Assembly: GCF_913773735.1 (NCBI RefSeq)
Contig: NZ_CAJYEB010000042.1
Location: 113,851 to 177,850 of the forward strand
DNA: 64,000 nucleotides
Source of the DNA: an uncultured Massilia sp.
GTDB taxonomy: Bacteria; Pseudomonadota; Gammaproteobacteria; Burkholderiales; Burkholderiaceae_D
Direction: 5' to 3'
Shown: positions 17,401 to 27,930 of the stretch, one piece after another
How the letters are laid out: the number at the start of each line of letters is the position of its first letter
How positions within the stretch are numbered: position 1 is the stretch's first letter
The notes under the pieces: model-generated
What the model was told of the DNA's origin: nothing
What the model saw: the letters and a program-made list of their open reading frames with translations, nothing else
Database searches by the model: none
Program-made: the position numbers and the translations under genes

Positions 17401-18224
17401 CCGTTCGTGCCGGCACGCCCCTGGGCGCGGCGCTGGCCGCGCTGCCGCTCGATCCGCTCGAGAACCGCATCCTGCTGTGCCATGCGACGGGCCTGAGCCG
17501 CGTCCAGCTGATCACCCGCGCCGACCAGCCGCTGGGCGCGGACGAGGCGGCGCGCCTGGACGCGCTGGTGGCGCGCCGCCTGCACGGCGAACCGATCGCC
17601 TACATCGTCGGCAAGCGCGAATTCTTCGGCCTCGACTTCGAGGTCGGCGCGGCCGTGCTGATTCCGCGCCCGGACACCGAACTGATCGTCGAACTGGCGC
17701 TGGAACGCCTGCCCGCCGGCGCGCGCCTGCTCGACATGGGCACCGGCAGCGGCGCGATCGCGGTGGCGGCGGCGCATGCGCGGCCGGACGCGCGCGTCAC
17801 CGCGTTGGACGTCAGCGAAGCGGCGCTCGAGATCGCCCGGCGCAACGCCGCCGCCAACGGCGCGCGCGTGGACTTCCTGCGCAGCGACTGGTTCGCAGCG
17901 CTGGACGCGGCCGACCGCTTCGAGGTGATCGCCTCCAATCCCCCCTACATCGCGGCCGGCGACGCCCACCTGTCCCAGGGCGACCTGCGCTTCGAGCCGG
18001 CGGGCGCGCTGACCGACCATGCGGACGGCCTGTCCGCGCTGCGCATCCTCGTCGAGGGCGCCCCCGCCTGCCTCGCCGGCGCCGGCTGGCTGCTGCTGGA
18101 ACACGGCTATGACCAGGCCGCCGCCGTGCGCGCGCTGCTGGCCGCGCGCGGTTTCACCGAGGTGCAGAGCTGGCGCGACCTGGCCGGCATCGAGCGGGTC
18201 AGCGGCGGGCGGCTGGCGGCGTAG
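17397..18224 (+). CDS. prmC: Release factor glutamine methyltransferase
   Basis: PrmC methylates the GGQ glutamine of release factors using S-adenosylmethionine. The 275-residue protein has an N-terminal helical domain, the SAM site DMGTGSGAIAV (113-123) and the substrate-amide motif NPPY (181-184). The ATG overlaps the dsbB TGA by four bases. An upstream in-frame extension exists inside dsbB but has no family similarity, so the ATG at 17397 is chosen. Confidence 0.97.
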   Translation: MTVRAGTPLGAALAALPLDPLENRILLCHATGLSRVQLITRADQPLGADEAARLDALVARRLHGEPIAYIVGKREFFGLDFEVGAAVLIPRPDTELIVELALERLPAGARLLDMGTGSGAIAVAAAHARPDARVTALDVSEAALEIARRNAAANGARVDFLRSDWFAALDAADRFEVIASNPPYIAAGDAHLSQGDLRFEPAGALTDHADGLSALRILVEGAPACLAGAGWLLLEHGYDQAAAVRALLAARGFTEVQSWRDLAGIERVSGGRLAA

Positions 18225-18313
18225 CACGCGATCGCCGCCACGGCGGCAAGACGGCGCGCGGCCCGCGCAACCGGTTTGTTACAATTCCCGATCCCCATCC
18301 CGGAGCCCTGCCG

Positions 18314-20191
18314 ATGCGTCGACTGCTATCGACAATCCTCCTGCTCGGCCCCCTGGTCGCCGTTGCCGCCAGGGTGGAACCCGCACCACCCACCACCACC
18401 CCGGCCAGCGCCGCCGACCAGGCCCGCGCGCTGTTCGAACGCGACTGGCAATGGCGCCTGAAGCACCAGCCGGAACTGGCCACCAGCGTCGGCGACCACC
18501 GCTACGACGCGCAGCTGGCCGACACCTCGCTGGCCGGCGCCGCCGGCGCGATCGCGCACGAACGCCGCATGCTGGAGCTGGCGCGCGCCATCGACCGCGA
18601 GCAGCTGGCGGGCCAGGACCGCCTGTCGTGGGACCTGTTCGTGGCCGACAAGGAACGGCGCCTGGCCGGCGCCGCCATCGTCGCGTTCGACCCGCAACCC
18701 ATCACGGCGCAGGACGGCCTGCAGATCCGCCTGCCGCAGCTGGTGGCGCAGATGCCCTTCGTCACCGAGGACGACTACCGCAACTACCTGGCGCGCCTGA
18801 ACGCGCTGCCGCAGCACGTCGACGGGCTGGTCGAGCAGATGCGCGAGGGAATGCGCACCGGCTGGACCGCGCCGAAGGCCATCATGGCCGCGTTGCCGGA
18901 GCAGTTGCGCGCGCTGCGCGAGCACCTGCTCGACGGCGCCGTCGGCGCGCCGCTGCGGACCATGCCGGCCACGGTGGCGCCGGAAGCGCGCGAGCGGCTG
19001 GCGCTGGAAGGCACCGTCGCCCTCAAGACCGCCGCCGACGCGCTGCAGCTGCTGGAAGACTTCGTGCGCGACGAGTACCTGCCGGCCGCGCGCGCCACCA
19101 TCGGCGCATCCAGCCTGCCCGGCGGGCCGGCCTGGTATGCCTGGCTGGCGAACGGCGCCACCACGACGACGCTGGCGCCGGCCGAACTGCATGCGCTGGG
19201 CCTGAAGGAAGTGGCGCGCCTGCGCGGCGAGATGCAGGCCCTGGCACCGCTCACCGGCTTTCGCGGCGGCTATGCGCAGTTCCTGGCGTTCGTGCGCAGC
19301 GACCCGCGCCTGTTCTACGACGACCCGGAAATGCTGCTGAACCGCTACCGCCGCACCATCGCACGCGTGTATGCGCGCCTGCCGCTGCTGTTCGGCGTCA
19401 TCCCCGACGACGAGATCGCGGTCAAGCCGGTGCAGCAGGCCGGCGCCGAGGGCCAGGGCGGCGCCTACTACGAGGCCGGCAACGCGGCGCGCACGGCGGC
19501 GCTGGTCGTCAACACCTCGCGCCTGGACACGCGGCCCATGTGGGAAGTGGAGACATTGACGCTGCACGAGGCCGTGCCCGGCCACCACCTGCAGGTGGCG
19601 CGCGCGCGCGCCATCGCCGAACTGCCCGCGTTCCGCCGCTACGGCTGGTATCCGGCCTTCGGCGAAGGCTGGGCGCTGTATGCCGAGGGACTGGGAGCGG
19701 AACTGGGCCTGCTGCGCGATCCGTTCTCGCAGTTCGGCCGCCTGGCCGACGAGCAGCTGCGCGCGGCGCGCCTGGTGGTCGATACCGGCATCCACGCGCT
19801 CGGGTGGTCGCAGCGCCAGGCCGTCGACTGGCTGAACGCCAACACCGCCAATCCGCCGGCGGACAACGAGGTCGAGGTGGCGCGCTACATCGCCCAGCCG
19901 GGCCAGGCGCTCGCCTACAAGGTCGGCCAGCTGCGCATCGCCGCGCTGCGCGCCCGCGCCCAGGCCGCGCTGGGCGCGCGCTTCGACGTGCGCGCCTTCC
20001 ACGACGCCGTGCTGGCCGAGGGCGCGCTGCCGCTGGACGTGCTGGAGCGGCGCATGGACGACTGGACCGCCGCGCAGCGCAACCCGGCGCCGGCCGTGCC
20101 GGCGGCACCCGCGGACACGGCGACGTTCGGGGCGCCCGCGCCCGCCGTCGCGGCGCCGTCCGCACCGGCAAAACCGGCCCCATCCCCGTAG
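18314..20191 (+). CDS. DUF885 family metallopeptidase-like protein, exported
   Basis: A 625-residue protein with an N-terminal signal-like hydrophobic stretch (about 4-19). The zinc-binding signature HEAVPGHH is at 418-425, with a downstream FGEGWALYAEG supplying a third ligand; this is the DUF885 pattern, related to M3-like carboxypeptidases. The C terminus (about 590-625) is an Ala/Pro-rich low-complexity tail. Substrate is unknown. GGAG precedes the ATG. It follows prmC by 89 bases and may be independent of it. Confidence 0.85.
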   Translation: MRRLLSTILLLGPLVAVAARVEPAPPTTTPASAADQARALFERDWQWRLKHQPELATSVGDHRYDAQLADTSLAGAAGAIAHERRMLELARAIDREQLAGQDRLSWDLFVADKERRLAGAAIVAFDPQPITAQDGLQIRLPQLVAQMPFVTEDDYRNYLARLNALPQHVDGLVEQMREGMRTGWTAPKAIMAALPEQLRALREHLLDGAVGAPLRTMPATVAPEARERLALEGTVALKTAADALQLLEDFVRDEYLPAARATIGASSLPGGPAWYAWLANGATTTTLAPAELHALGLKEVARLRGEMQALAPLTGFRGGYAQFLAFVRSDPRLFYDDPEMLLNRYRRTIARVYARLPLLFGVIPDDEIAVKPVQQAGAEGQGGAYYEAGNAARTAALVVNTSRLDTRPMWEVETLTLHEAVPGHHLQVARARAIAELPAFRRYGWYPAFGEGWALYAEGLGAELGLLRDPFSQFGRLADEQLRAARLVVDTGIHALGWSQRQAVDWLNANTANPPADNEVEVARYIAQPGQALAYKVGQLRIAALRARAQAALGARFDVRAFHDAVLAEGALPLDVLERRMDDWTAAQRNPAPAVPAAPADTATFGAPAPAVAAPSAPAKPAPSP

Positions 20192-20322
20192 TCAGGAAGC
20201 GGTCACTTTTTCTTGCTACGATAGCTTCGTGCATACAATCGTGATATCGATGGACGCCCGGCGCGCTCGGCGGATTTCGGTTACTCTCTGCACCTTCACG
20301 GCAGTATAAGAAAGGAAACCCT

Positions 20323-21918
20323 GTGTCGAACCAACTGACCCGCCGCCTGGCCCTGCTGGACGACGATGCCCACCGCGGCCTGCTCCTGCAGGGCCTGCGC
20401 GGCATCGAGCGCGAAACGCTTCGCGTCGACAAACAAGGCCACCTGGCGCGCACGCCCCATCCGGTCGGATTGGGCTCGGCCCTGACCCACGCGCAGATCA
20501 CCACCGACTACGCCGAAGCCCTGCTCGAATTCATCACGCCGGCCGAGCACGACATCAGCCTGGCCCTGCACCGCCTGGACGCCATCCACCGCTACGCGTA
20601 TTCCAAGCTGGGCGACGAGATGCTGTGGAGCCAGTCGATGCCCTGCGACCTGCCGCCCGAGGAAGACATCGAGATCGCCTGGTACGGCACATCGCACATC
20701 GGCATGCTCAAGCACGTCTACCGCCGCGGCCTGGCGCTACGCTACGGCAAGGCCATGCAGTGCATCGCCGGCATCCACTACAACTACTCGCTGCCGGAAG
20801 CGCTGTGGAAGGTGCTGGCCGAGCACGAAGGCATCGTGGAAGAACGCCGCAATGCGCTGCGCGACTTCCAGTCCGAGAGCTACATCGCCACGATCCGCAA
20901 CTTCCGCCGCTACAGCTGGCTGCTGATGTACCTGTTCGGCGCCTCGCCGACGCTGGACAAGGGTTTCCTGCGCGGCCGCCAGCACCAGCTCGAGACGCTG
21001 TCCGACGACACGCTGTACCTGCCCTACGCGACCAGCCTGCGCATGAGCGACCTGGGCTACCAGAACGACGCCCAGTCCGGCCTGCGCCCGCATGAGAACA
21101 GCCTGGAAAGCTACGTCACCTCGCTGATGGACGCGGTCAACCGCCCGTATCCGCCGTATGCCGAGGTCGGCACCAAGAAGGATGGCGAGTGGGTCCAGCT
21201 GTCGACCAACATCCTGCAGATCGAGAACGAATACTATTCGACGATCCGGCCGAAGCGCGTGATCCGCACCGGCGAGCGCCCGGTGCAGGCGCTGTGCAAC
21301 CGCGGCGTGCAGTACATCGAGGTGCGCTGCCTCGACGTCGACCCGTTCGAGCCGGTCGGCATCGCGCTCGAGACCGGCCGCTTCCTGGACGCCTTCCTGC
21401 TGTTCTGCGCGCTGGAAGACAGCCCGCTGGTCAACGCCATGGAAGGCCAGGTCTATGCGCGCAACTTCGCGCGCACCGTCAAGGAAGGCCGCCGCCCGGG
21501 CCTGACGCTGACCCGCAACGACCACGAAGTGCTGCTCAAGGACTGGGCCGAAGAGCTGCTGGAACGCATCCGCCCCATCGCCGAACTGCTGGACAGCGAG
21601 CACAATTACAAGGGCGCCCACGTCGAAGCGCTCGACGCGCAAAAGTCGAAAGTCGCCGACCCCGACCGCACGCCGTCGGCCCGCGTGCTGCAGGAAGTGC
21701 GCACGCTCGGGTCGTTCGCGAAATTCGGCCTGCGCCAGAGCGAGCTGCACGCGCAGGCCTTCCGCGCCGATCCGCTGATGCCGGCCGAGACCGCCCTGTT
21801 CGACGACATGGCCCGCGCCTCGCTGGAAGAACAGGAACGGATCGAGCGCGCCGACAGCGGCAGCTTCGACGATTTCGTTGCCGCGTACAACAGCAGTACA
21901 CTATGCGGTAACAACTGA
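20323..21918 (+). CDS. gshA: Glutamate-cysteine ligase
   Basis: GshA joins glutamate and cysteine, the first and rate-limiting step of glutathione synthesis. The 531-residue protein aligns in pattern with proteobacterial class I enzymes: GLRGIERETLRVD near the N terminus, TTDYAEALLEFITP, AGIHYNYSLPE and a late EVRCLDVDPFEP. The start is a GTG at 20323 with a good ribosome site (AAAGGAAA). TACAAT at 20234-20239 is a possible -10. Glutathione peroxidase at 55.9 kb is a likely consumer of the product. Confidence 0.94.
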   Translation: MSNQLTRRLALLDDDAHRGLLLQGLRGIERETLRVDKQGHLARTPHPVGLGSALTHAQITTDYAEALLEFITPAEHDISLALHRLDAIHRYAYSKLGDEMLWSQSMPCDLPPEEDIEIAWYGTSHIGMLKHVYRRGLALRYGKAMQCIAGIHYNYSLPEALWKVLAEHEGIVEERRNALRDFQSESYIATIRNFRRYSWLLMYLFGASPTLDKGFLRGRQHQLETLSDDTLYLPYATSLRMSDLGYQNDAQSGLRPHENSLESYVTSLMDAVNRPYPPYAEVGTKKDGEWVQLSTNILQIENEYYSTIRPKRVIRTGERPVQALCNRGVQYIEVRCLDVDPFEPVGIALETGRFLDAFLLFCALEDSPLVNAMEGQVYARNFARTVKEGRRPGLTLTRNDHEVLLKDWAEELLERIRPIAELLDSEHNYKGAHVEALDAQKSKVADPDRTPSARVLQEVRTLGSFAKFGLRQSELHAQAFRADPLMPAETALFDDMARASLEEQERIERADSGSFDDFVAAYNSSTLCGNN

Positions 21919-22031
21919 GTCGTCGCCGCTTCGGCACGCTTGCCGCCGTCGCCGGCGCCCGGTGTCACCGGCGCCGGGCGCCGCCGGGCAGGACGACCGG
22001 TTCATCCCATCGGATCCGCCACGAGGCCGCG

Positions 22032-23051
22032 TTGCTCACCTTCTTCAACGAACACCACGCCCACCACGCCACGCCTGCCGAACGGACCGAGCGGCCCGAA
22101 CGGATCGACGCGGTGGCGGCCGAACTCGCCCGGCGCGGCCTGGGACGCATCGTCACCCCGCACGGCGTGCCGCCGTCCTCGCTGGAACGCGTGCACACGC
22201 CGCGCTACCTGCACTTCCTGCGCAATGCCTGGAGCGAATGGCTGGCGCTCGACGCCGGCAATGGCGGGCGCGCGCCGCTGCCATCGGCGTGGCCGGTGCA
22301 CGGCATGCGCCGCGACATCGAGCCGGACAGCTTCGCGGGCAGGCTCGGCCTGTACGCGCAGGACCACGAGACGCCGCTGACGGCCGGCACCTGGATCGCC
22401 GCCAAGACCGGCGCCGACTGCGCCATCAACGCCGCGCACGCGCTGCGCCTGGGCGAACGCGGCAGCTTCGCGCTGACGCGCCCGCCCGGCCACCACGCCG
22501 GCGCCGACCAGTTCGGCGGGGGCTGCTTCCTCAACAACGCCGCGCTGGCGGCCCAGCACCTGCTCGACGACGGCCTGCAGCGCGTGGCCATCCTCGACAT
22601 CGACTACCACCACGGCAACGGCACCCAGCAGATCTTCTATCACCGCAAGGACGTGCTGGCGATCTCGATCCACGCCGACCCGCGCACCGACTACCCGTTC
22701 TATGCCGGCCACGCCGACGAGACCGGCGCCGGCGACGGCATCGGCTGCACGATGAACCTGCCGCTGGCGCGCGGCGCCGGCGCCATCCCGTGGTTCGCGG
22801 CGCTGGAGACGGCCTGCCTCAGGATGGCCGGCTTCGCGCCGCAGGCGCTGGTGGTGTCGCTGGGCGTGGACGGTTTCGCCGGCGATCCGCATGCGCATTT
22901 CGGCCTGTCCAGCGCCGACTTCCTGCGCATCGGCGAACGCATCGGCTACCTGGGCCTGCCGACGGCCTTCGTGTTCGAAGGCGGCGCGGTCGTGCCGGAA
23001 CTGGGCATCAACGCGGTCAACGTGCTCGAAGGCTTCGAGACGGCGGCCTGA
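22032..23051 (+). CDS. Histone-deacetylase-fold amidohydrolase with altered active site
   Basis: The 339-residue protein belongs to the arginase/HDAC fold used by acetylpolyamine amidohydrolases and AcuC. RPPGHHAG carries the His154/His155 pair, and zinc ligands are Asp191 and His193 in DIDYHHGNGTQ plus Asp280 in VSLGVDGF. The usual catalytic tyrosine in the EGGY motif is alanine here (EGGA, Ala319), so activity may be weak or altered. The predicted start is TTG at 22032; no better start lies upstream. It is followed 60 bases later by the GNAT gene. Confidence 0.85.
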   Translation: MLTFFNEHHAHHATPAERTERPERIDAVAAELARRGLGRIVTPHGVPPSSLERVHTPRYLHFLRNAWSEWLALDAGNGGRAPLPSAWPVHGMRRDIEPDSFAGRLGLYAQDHETPLTAGTWIAAKTGADCAINAAHALRLGERGSFALTRPPGHHAGADQFGGGCFLNNAALAAQHLLDDGLQRVAILDIDYHHGNGTQQIFYHRKDVLAISIHADPRTDYPFYAGHADETGAGDGIGCTMNLPLARGAGAIPWFAALETACLRMAGFAPQALVVSLGVDGFAGDPHAHFGLSSADFLRIGERIGYLGLPTAFVFEGGAVVPELGINAVNVLEGFETAA

Positions 23052-23111
23052 ATGTCGTCGCATCCCGTCGCACCTCAGCGTGTCTCATCGTATCTCTTGA
23101 ATGGAATCCCA

Positions 23112-23585
23112 ATGATCGAATGGCAGTTCAGCGGCTTCGACGACCTGGCGGTCGGCGAGCTGTACGCGATGCTGGCGCTGCGCCAGCAAGTGTTCGTCCT
23201 CGAGCAGACGTGCCTGTATCCCGACATCGACGGCCTCGACCCCGGCGCCCATCACCTGCTCGGCTGGCGTACCGCCGGCGGCCAGCGCGAACTGGTGGCC
23301 ACGCTGCGCTGCCTGGCGCCGGGCGCGAAGTACGCGGAGATGTCGATCGGCCGCGTGGTCACCAGCGCCGCCATGCGCGGCACCGGCCTGGGCCGCGAAC
23401 TGGTGGCGCGGGGCCTGGCCTGCGCCGACCGGCTGCACCCGGGCCATGCGATCCGCATCGGCGCCCAGGCGCACCTGGAAGGCTTCTACGGCGGCTTCGG
23501 CTTCGCCACGGTGTCGGCGCCGTATGACGAGGACGGCATCATGCACGTCGACATGGTGCGGCCGGCGGCCGGACCGACGGCATGA
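23112..23585 (+). CDS. ElaA-like GNAT acetyltransferase
   Basis: A 157-residue single-domain protein. LYAMLALRQQVFVLEQTCLY and PDIDGLDPGAHHLLG are the ElaA-type N-terminal pattern, and the acetyl-CoA loop is AMRGTGLGRELV. Acceptor is unknown. I chose ATG at 23112 because the fold begins MIEWQFSGFDDL; an earlier in-frame ATG at 23052 would add twenty unmatched residues. Position next to the HDAC-fold gene suggests a co-transcribed pair, possibly acting on acylated amines, but this is inference. Confidence 0.85.
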   Translation: MIEWQFSGFDDLAVGELYAMLALRQQVFVLEQTCLYPDIDGLDPGAHHLLGWRTAGGQRELVATLRCLAPGAKYAEMSIGRVVTSAAMRGTGLGRELVARGLACADRLHPGHAIRIGAQAHLEGFYGGFGFATVSAPYDEDGIMHVDMVRPAAGPTA

Positions 23586-23594
23586 GCGACACGC

Positions 23595-24908
23595 CTACTT
23601 GAGCAGGCCCGACTTGCTCGGGTCCGGCATGCGGATCGCCACGACGCACGCGACGGCGCACATGACGCTCACGTACCAGTAGAAATACGGCTCGGTCCCC
23701 GCCTGCTTGAACCACAGCGCCACGTATTCGGCCGACCCGCCGAACACCGCGTTGGCCACTGCGTACGACAGGCCGACGCCGAGCGCGCGCACCTCGACCG
23801 GGAACATCTCCGCCTTGATCAGGCCGCCGATCGACGTGTACAGGCTGACGATGGCCAGCGCGCAGGTGATCAGCACGCCCGCCATCACCGGGCTGGTCAC
23901 GCCGCCCAGCGCCGTCATGATCGGCGTGGTGCAGATCGCGGCCAGCAGGCCGAAGGCGATCATCGACGTGCGCCGGCCGATGCGGTCGGACAGCGCGCCG
24001 AACAGCGGCTGCATCGCCGCGTAGATCAGCAGGCAGACCGTCATCACGCGGCTGGCGGTCGTGGTGCTCATGCCGGCCGTGTTCACCAGGTATTTCTGCA
24101 TGTAGGTGGTGAAGGCGTAGAAGATCAGCGAGCCGCCGGCGGTGAAGCCGAGCACGGTGACGAAGGCGCGGCCGTGGTTGCGCAGCAGCGAGGCGACGCT
24201 GCCGGCTTCCTCGCTCTTGCGCGCGTGCGCGGTGGTGGTCTCGTGCAGGGAGCGGCGCAGGTACAGCGAGACCAGCGCGGCGCCGGCGCCGGCCACGAAG
24301 GGAATGCGCCAGCCCCAGGCCACCAGTTCGTCGTGGCTGAGGAACAGTTGCAGGATGCCCAGCACCAGCAGCGCGGCGAGCTGGCCGCCGATCAGGGTCA
24401 CGTACTGGAACGAGGCATAGAAGCCCTTGCGGCCCGGCTCGGCGACTTCGCTCATGTAGGTCGCGCTGGTACCGTACTCGCCACCCACCGACAGGCCCTG
24501 GAACAGCCGCGCCACCAGCAGCAGCACGGGGGCGGCCGTGCCGATCGTCGCGTAGGTGGGCAGCGCGGCGATCATCAGCGAGCCGCCGCACATCATCAGC
24601 ACCGAGATCATCATCGCATTGCGGCGGCCGTAGCGGTCGGCGATGCGGCCGAACATCCAGCCGCCGATCGGACGCATCAGGAAGCCGGCGGCGAAGATGC
24701 CGGCCGTGTTCAGCAGCTGGGTCGTGGGATTTCCCTTGGGGAAGAACGCCGCCGAGAAATACAGGGCGCAAAACGAGTAGATGTAGAAATCGAACCACTC
24801 GACCAGGTTGCCGGACGAGGCGCCGACGATGGCGTAGATCCGCTGGCGCGGGGTGAGATCGTGGATGGCCTGGGCTTCCGCGGCATCCGAGGGGGCACTG
24901 GTGCTCAT
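23595..24908 (-). CDS. MFS transporter of the metabolite:H+ symporter (MHS) type
   Basis: A 437-residue protein with twelve predicted helices. The MHS hallmarks are present: SSGNLVEWFDFYIYSF at the first helix, RPIGGWMFGRIADRYGRR between helices 2 and 3, and FQGLSVGGEYGTSATYMSE. This resembles alpha-ketoglutarate permease KgtP and proline/betaine transporters; substrate is likely a small carboxylate or compatible solute. The ATG at 24908 follows GGAGGAAT. It converges with the GNAT gene. Confidence 0.88.
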   Translation of the reverse strand: MSTSAPSDAAEAQAIHDLTPRQRIYAIVGASSGNLVEWFDFYIYSFCALYFSAAFFPKGNPTTQLLNTAGIFAAGFLMRPIGGWMFGRIADRYGRRNAMMISVLMMCGGSLMIAALPTYATIGTAAPVLLLVARLFQGLSVGGEYGTSATYMSEVAEPGRKGFYASFQYVTLIGGQLAALLVLGILQLFLSHDELVAWGWRIPFVAGAGAALVSLYLRRSLHETTTAHARKSEEAGSVASLLRNHGRAFVTVLGFTAGGSLIFYAFTTYMQKYLVNTAGMSTTTASRVMTVCLLIYAAMQPLFGALSDRIGRRTSMIAFGLLAAICTTPIMTALGGVTSPVMAGVLITCALAIVSLYTSIGGLIKAEMFPVEVRALGVGLSYAVANAVFGGSAEYVALWFKQAGTEPYFYWYVSVMCAVACVVAIRMPDPSKSGLLK

Positions 24909-25088
24909 GGTATTCCTCCGTATCGTTCTTCGCATGCCCGGCAGCGCTGAACGTTTCACGGAAGGTCCGCCGGGCCAGCACGGCCGGTAAGCAAGGATAG
25001 CAGTTTCCGTGCTTCCGCGTTCGCGGCGCCGCGCCTGCGGTGCCTGTCAAGACAGGCGCGGCGCGGGCGCCGGATCCGCGCTGCGCCG

Positions 25089-26334
25089 TCAGAACGCGAT
25101 GACGAAGCGCGCGCCGCCGGCCAGCGAGCGGGCGTAGCGCACCGTGCCGCCGTTCGCGTGCACCAGGTGGCGCACCATCGCCAGGCCGATGCCGCCGCCC
25201 TGCTTGCGGGTCGTGAAGAACGGCGTGAAGATGTGGGCCAGCAGCGCGTCGGGCACGCCCGGGCCGTCGTCGCTCACCTCGATGCGCAGGCGGGCGCCGC
25301 GCACCAGGCGCGCCTCCACCCGCACGCGGCCGCCGCCAGGATTGGCGGCCGTCGCCTCGAAGGCATTCTTGAGCAGGTTGAGCAGCGCCTGCTCGAGCTG
25401 GCCCGGATCGGCCACCAGCTCCAGCGACGCCGGTTCGACCGCGAACACGGCGTCGCCGCCGCGCGCGCGCCAGGCCGGCGCCGCCAGCGCCGCCACCCGG
25501 TCGAACAGCGCTTCCAGGCGCACCACTTCCGGACGCGCCGGCGCCAGGTCCGACAGGCTCCGGTAGCCGGTCACGAAGGCGACCAGGCTGTCGGCGCGGC
25601 GGCCGATCGCATCCAGTGCCACCGCGAGGTCGGCGCCGACGTCGGCCGGCAGCGCCGCATCGGCATCGGCGTCGTCCAGCAGCTCGCGCGCGGTGCGCGA
25701 CAGCGAGGCCACCGGCGTCAACGAATTCATGATCTCGTGCGTCAGCACGCGCACCAGCTCGCGCCAGGCGTTCAGCGCCTCCGCTTCCAGCTCGCTCTCG
25801 ACCGGCATCAGCGCGGCCAGGCGCCGGGGCCGGCCGTGCACGGTGAGCGAGGACAGCGCCGCCAGGCCGCGCTCGGCGCCGCGCTCGGTCTCGAACTGCA
25901 GCAGCGCGCGCCGGCCACCCGGCTGGGCCAGCAACTGGCGGTACAGGTCGGCCGGATCGCTGGCGCGGCCGGGCGCCACCAGCTTGCGCGCGCTGGCGTT
26001 CAGCGGCGCCACCCGCCCGTCGTCGCCGGCGCCGGCGCCGTCGTCGACCAGGAACAAGGCGATCGGCGCGTGTTCCAGGTGCGCTTCCAGCGCCAGCGCC
26101 TGGTCCAGCAGGCGACGCGCCTCGCTGCCGCCCGCGCCGTCGATGCCGGCCGGCGCTGCCGGCACGCGCAGCGCCGCCAGCATGCCGAGGCGGCGCCACA
26201 GCCAGGCCAGCGACGCCAGCGCGGCCAGCGCGCACAGCAGCGCCGGGCGCGGCGACGCGTGCAGGTAACCGGCGCCCCAGGCCAGCGCCGCGGCGGCGCC
26301 GGCGGGCGCCAGGACCGCCGCCTTCGCGCGCGCG

Positions 26335-26345
<11 letters not shown>
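25089..26345 (-). CDS. Membrane sensor histidine kinase of the sigma-54 two-component pair
   Basis: The 418-residue kinase has two short hydrophobic segments near the N terminus (about 10-28 and 35-52) with almost no periplasmic loop, a PAS-like middle region (about 85-180), phospho-acceptor His203 in RVLTHEIMNSLTPV, and an ATP-binding domain with NLLKNAFEA, DDGPGVP and GGGIGLAMV. The absent sensory loop suggests it senses within or at the membrane, as envelope-stress kinases do. Its ATG overlaps the end of the regulator gene by 11 bases, so the two are co-translated. Confidence 0.92.
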
Positions 26346-27720
<1,375 letters not shown>

Positions 27721-27789
27721 CGGAGCGGTAGGAAGGAATCGCCGTCATTCTAGCAGCGCGATCCGGCGGCGCGACCGGCGGCCGCGCAC

Positions 27790-27831
27790 CTGTCCGCAAG
27801 CGCACACGTGTACCTGTCCGGAACCGGACAG
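27790..27831. promoter_or_regulatory. Two tandem palindromes, probable activator sites for the NtrC-type regulator
   Basis: Site 1 is TGTCCGCAAGCGCACA (27791-27806) and site 2 is CTGTCCGGAACCGGACAG (27814-27831). Both share the pattern TGTCCG-S-AA-S-CG-N-ACA and have centres 24 bases apart. They lie about 77-117 bases upstream of the expected start of the sigma-54 transcript, the usual range for enhancer-like sites. Assignment to the adjacent regulator is inferred. Confidence 0.7.
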
Positions 27832-27881
27832 TCGGCGGCGCGACGGCCCAGGACAGCCGCTTCCGCCCGCCGGATGGGCCA

Positions 27882-27897
27882 TGGCACGGCGCTTGCA
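27882..27897 (+). promoter_or_regulatory. Sigma-54 (-24/-12) promoter of the export operon
   Basis: TGGCACGGCGCTTGCA matches the consensus TGGCACG-N4-TTGCW at every specified base, with GG (27883-27884) and GC (27895-27896) separated by ten bases. Transcription should begin near 27908. It points at the adaptor gene and lies downstream of the two palindromes. Confidence 0.85.
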
Positions 27898-27930
27898 AAA
27901 GACAGCCGCATGACCACTTCCACGAACCCC

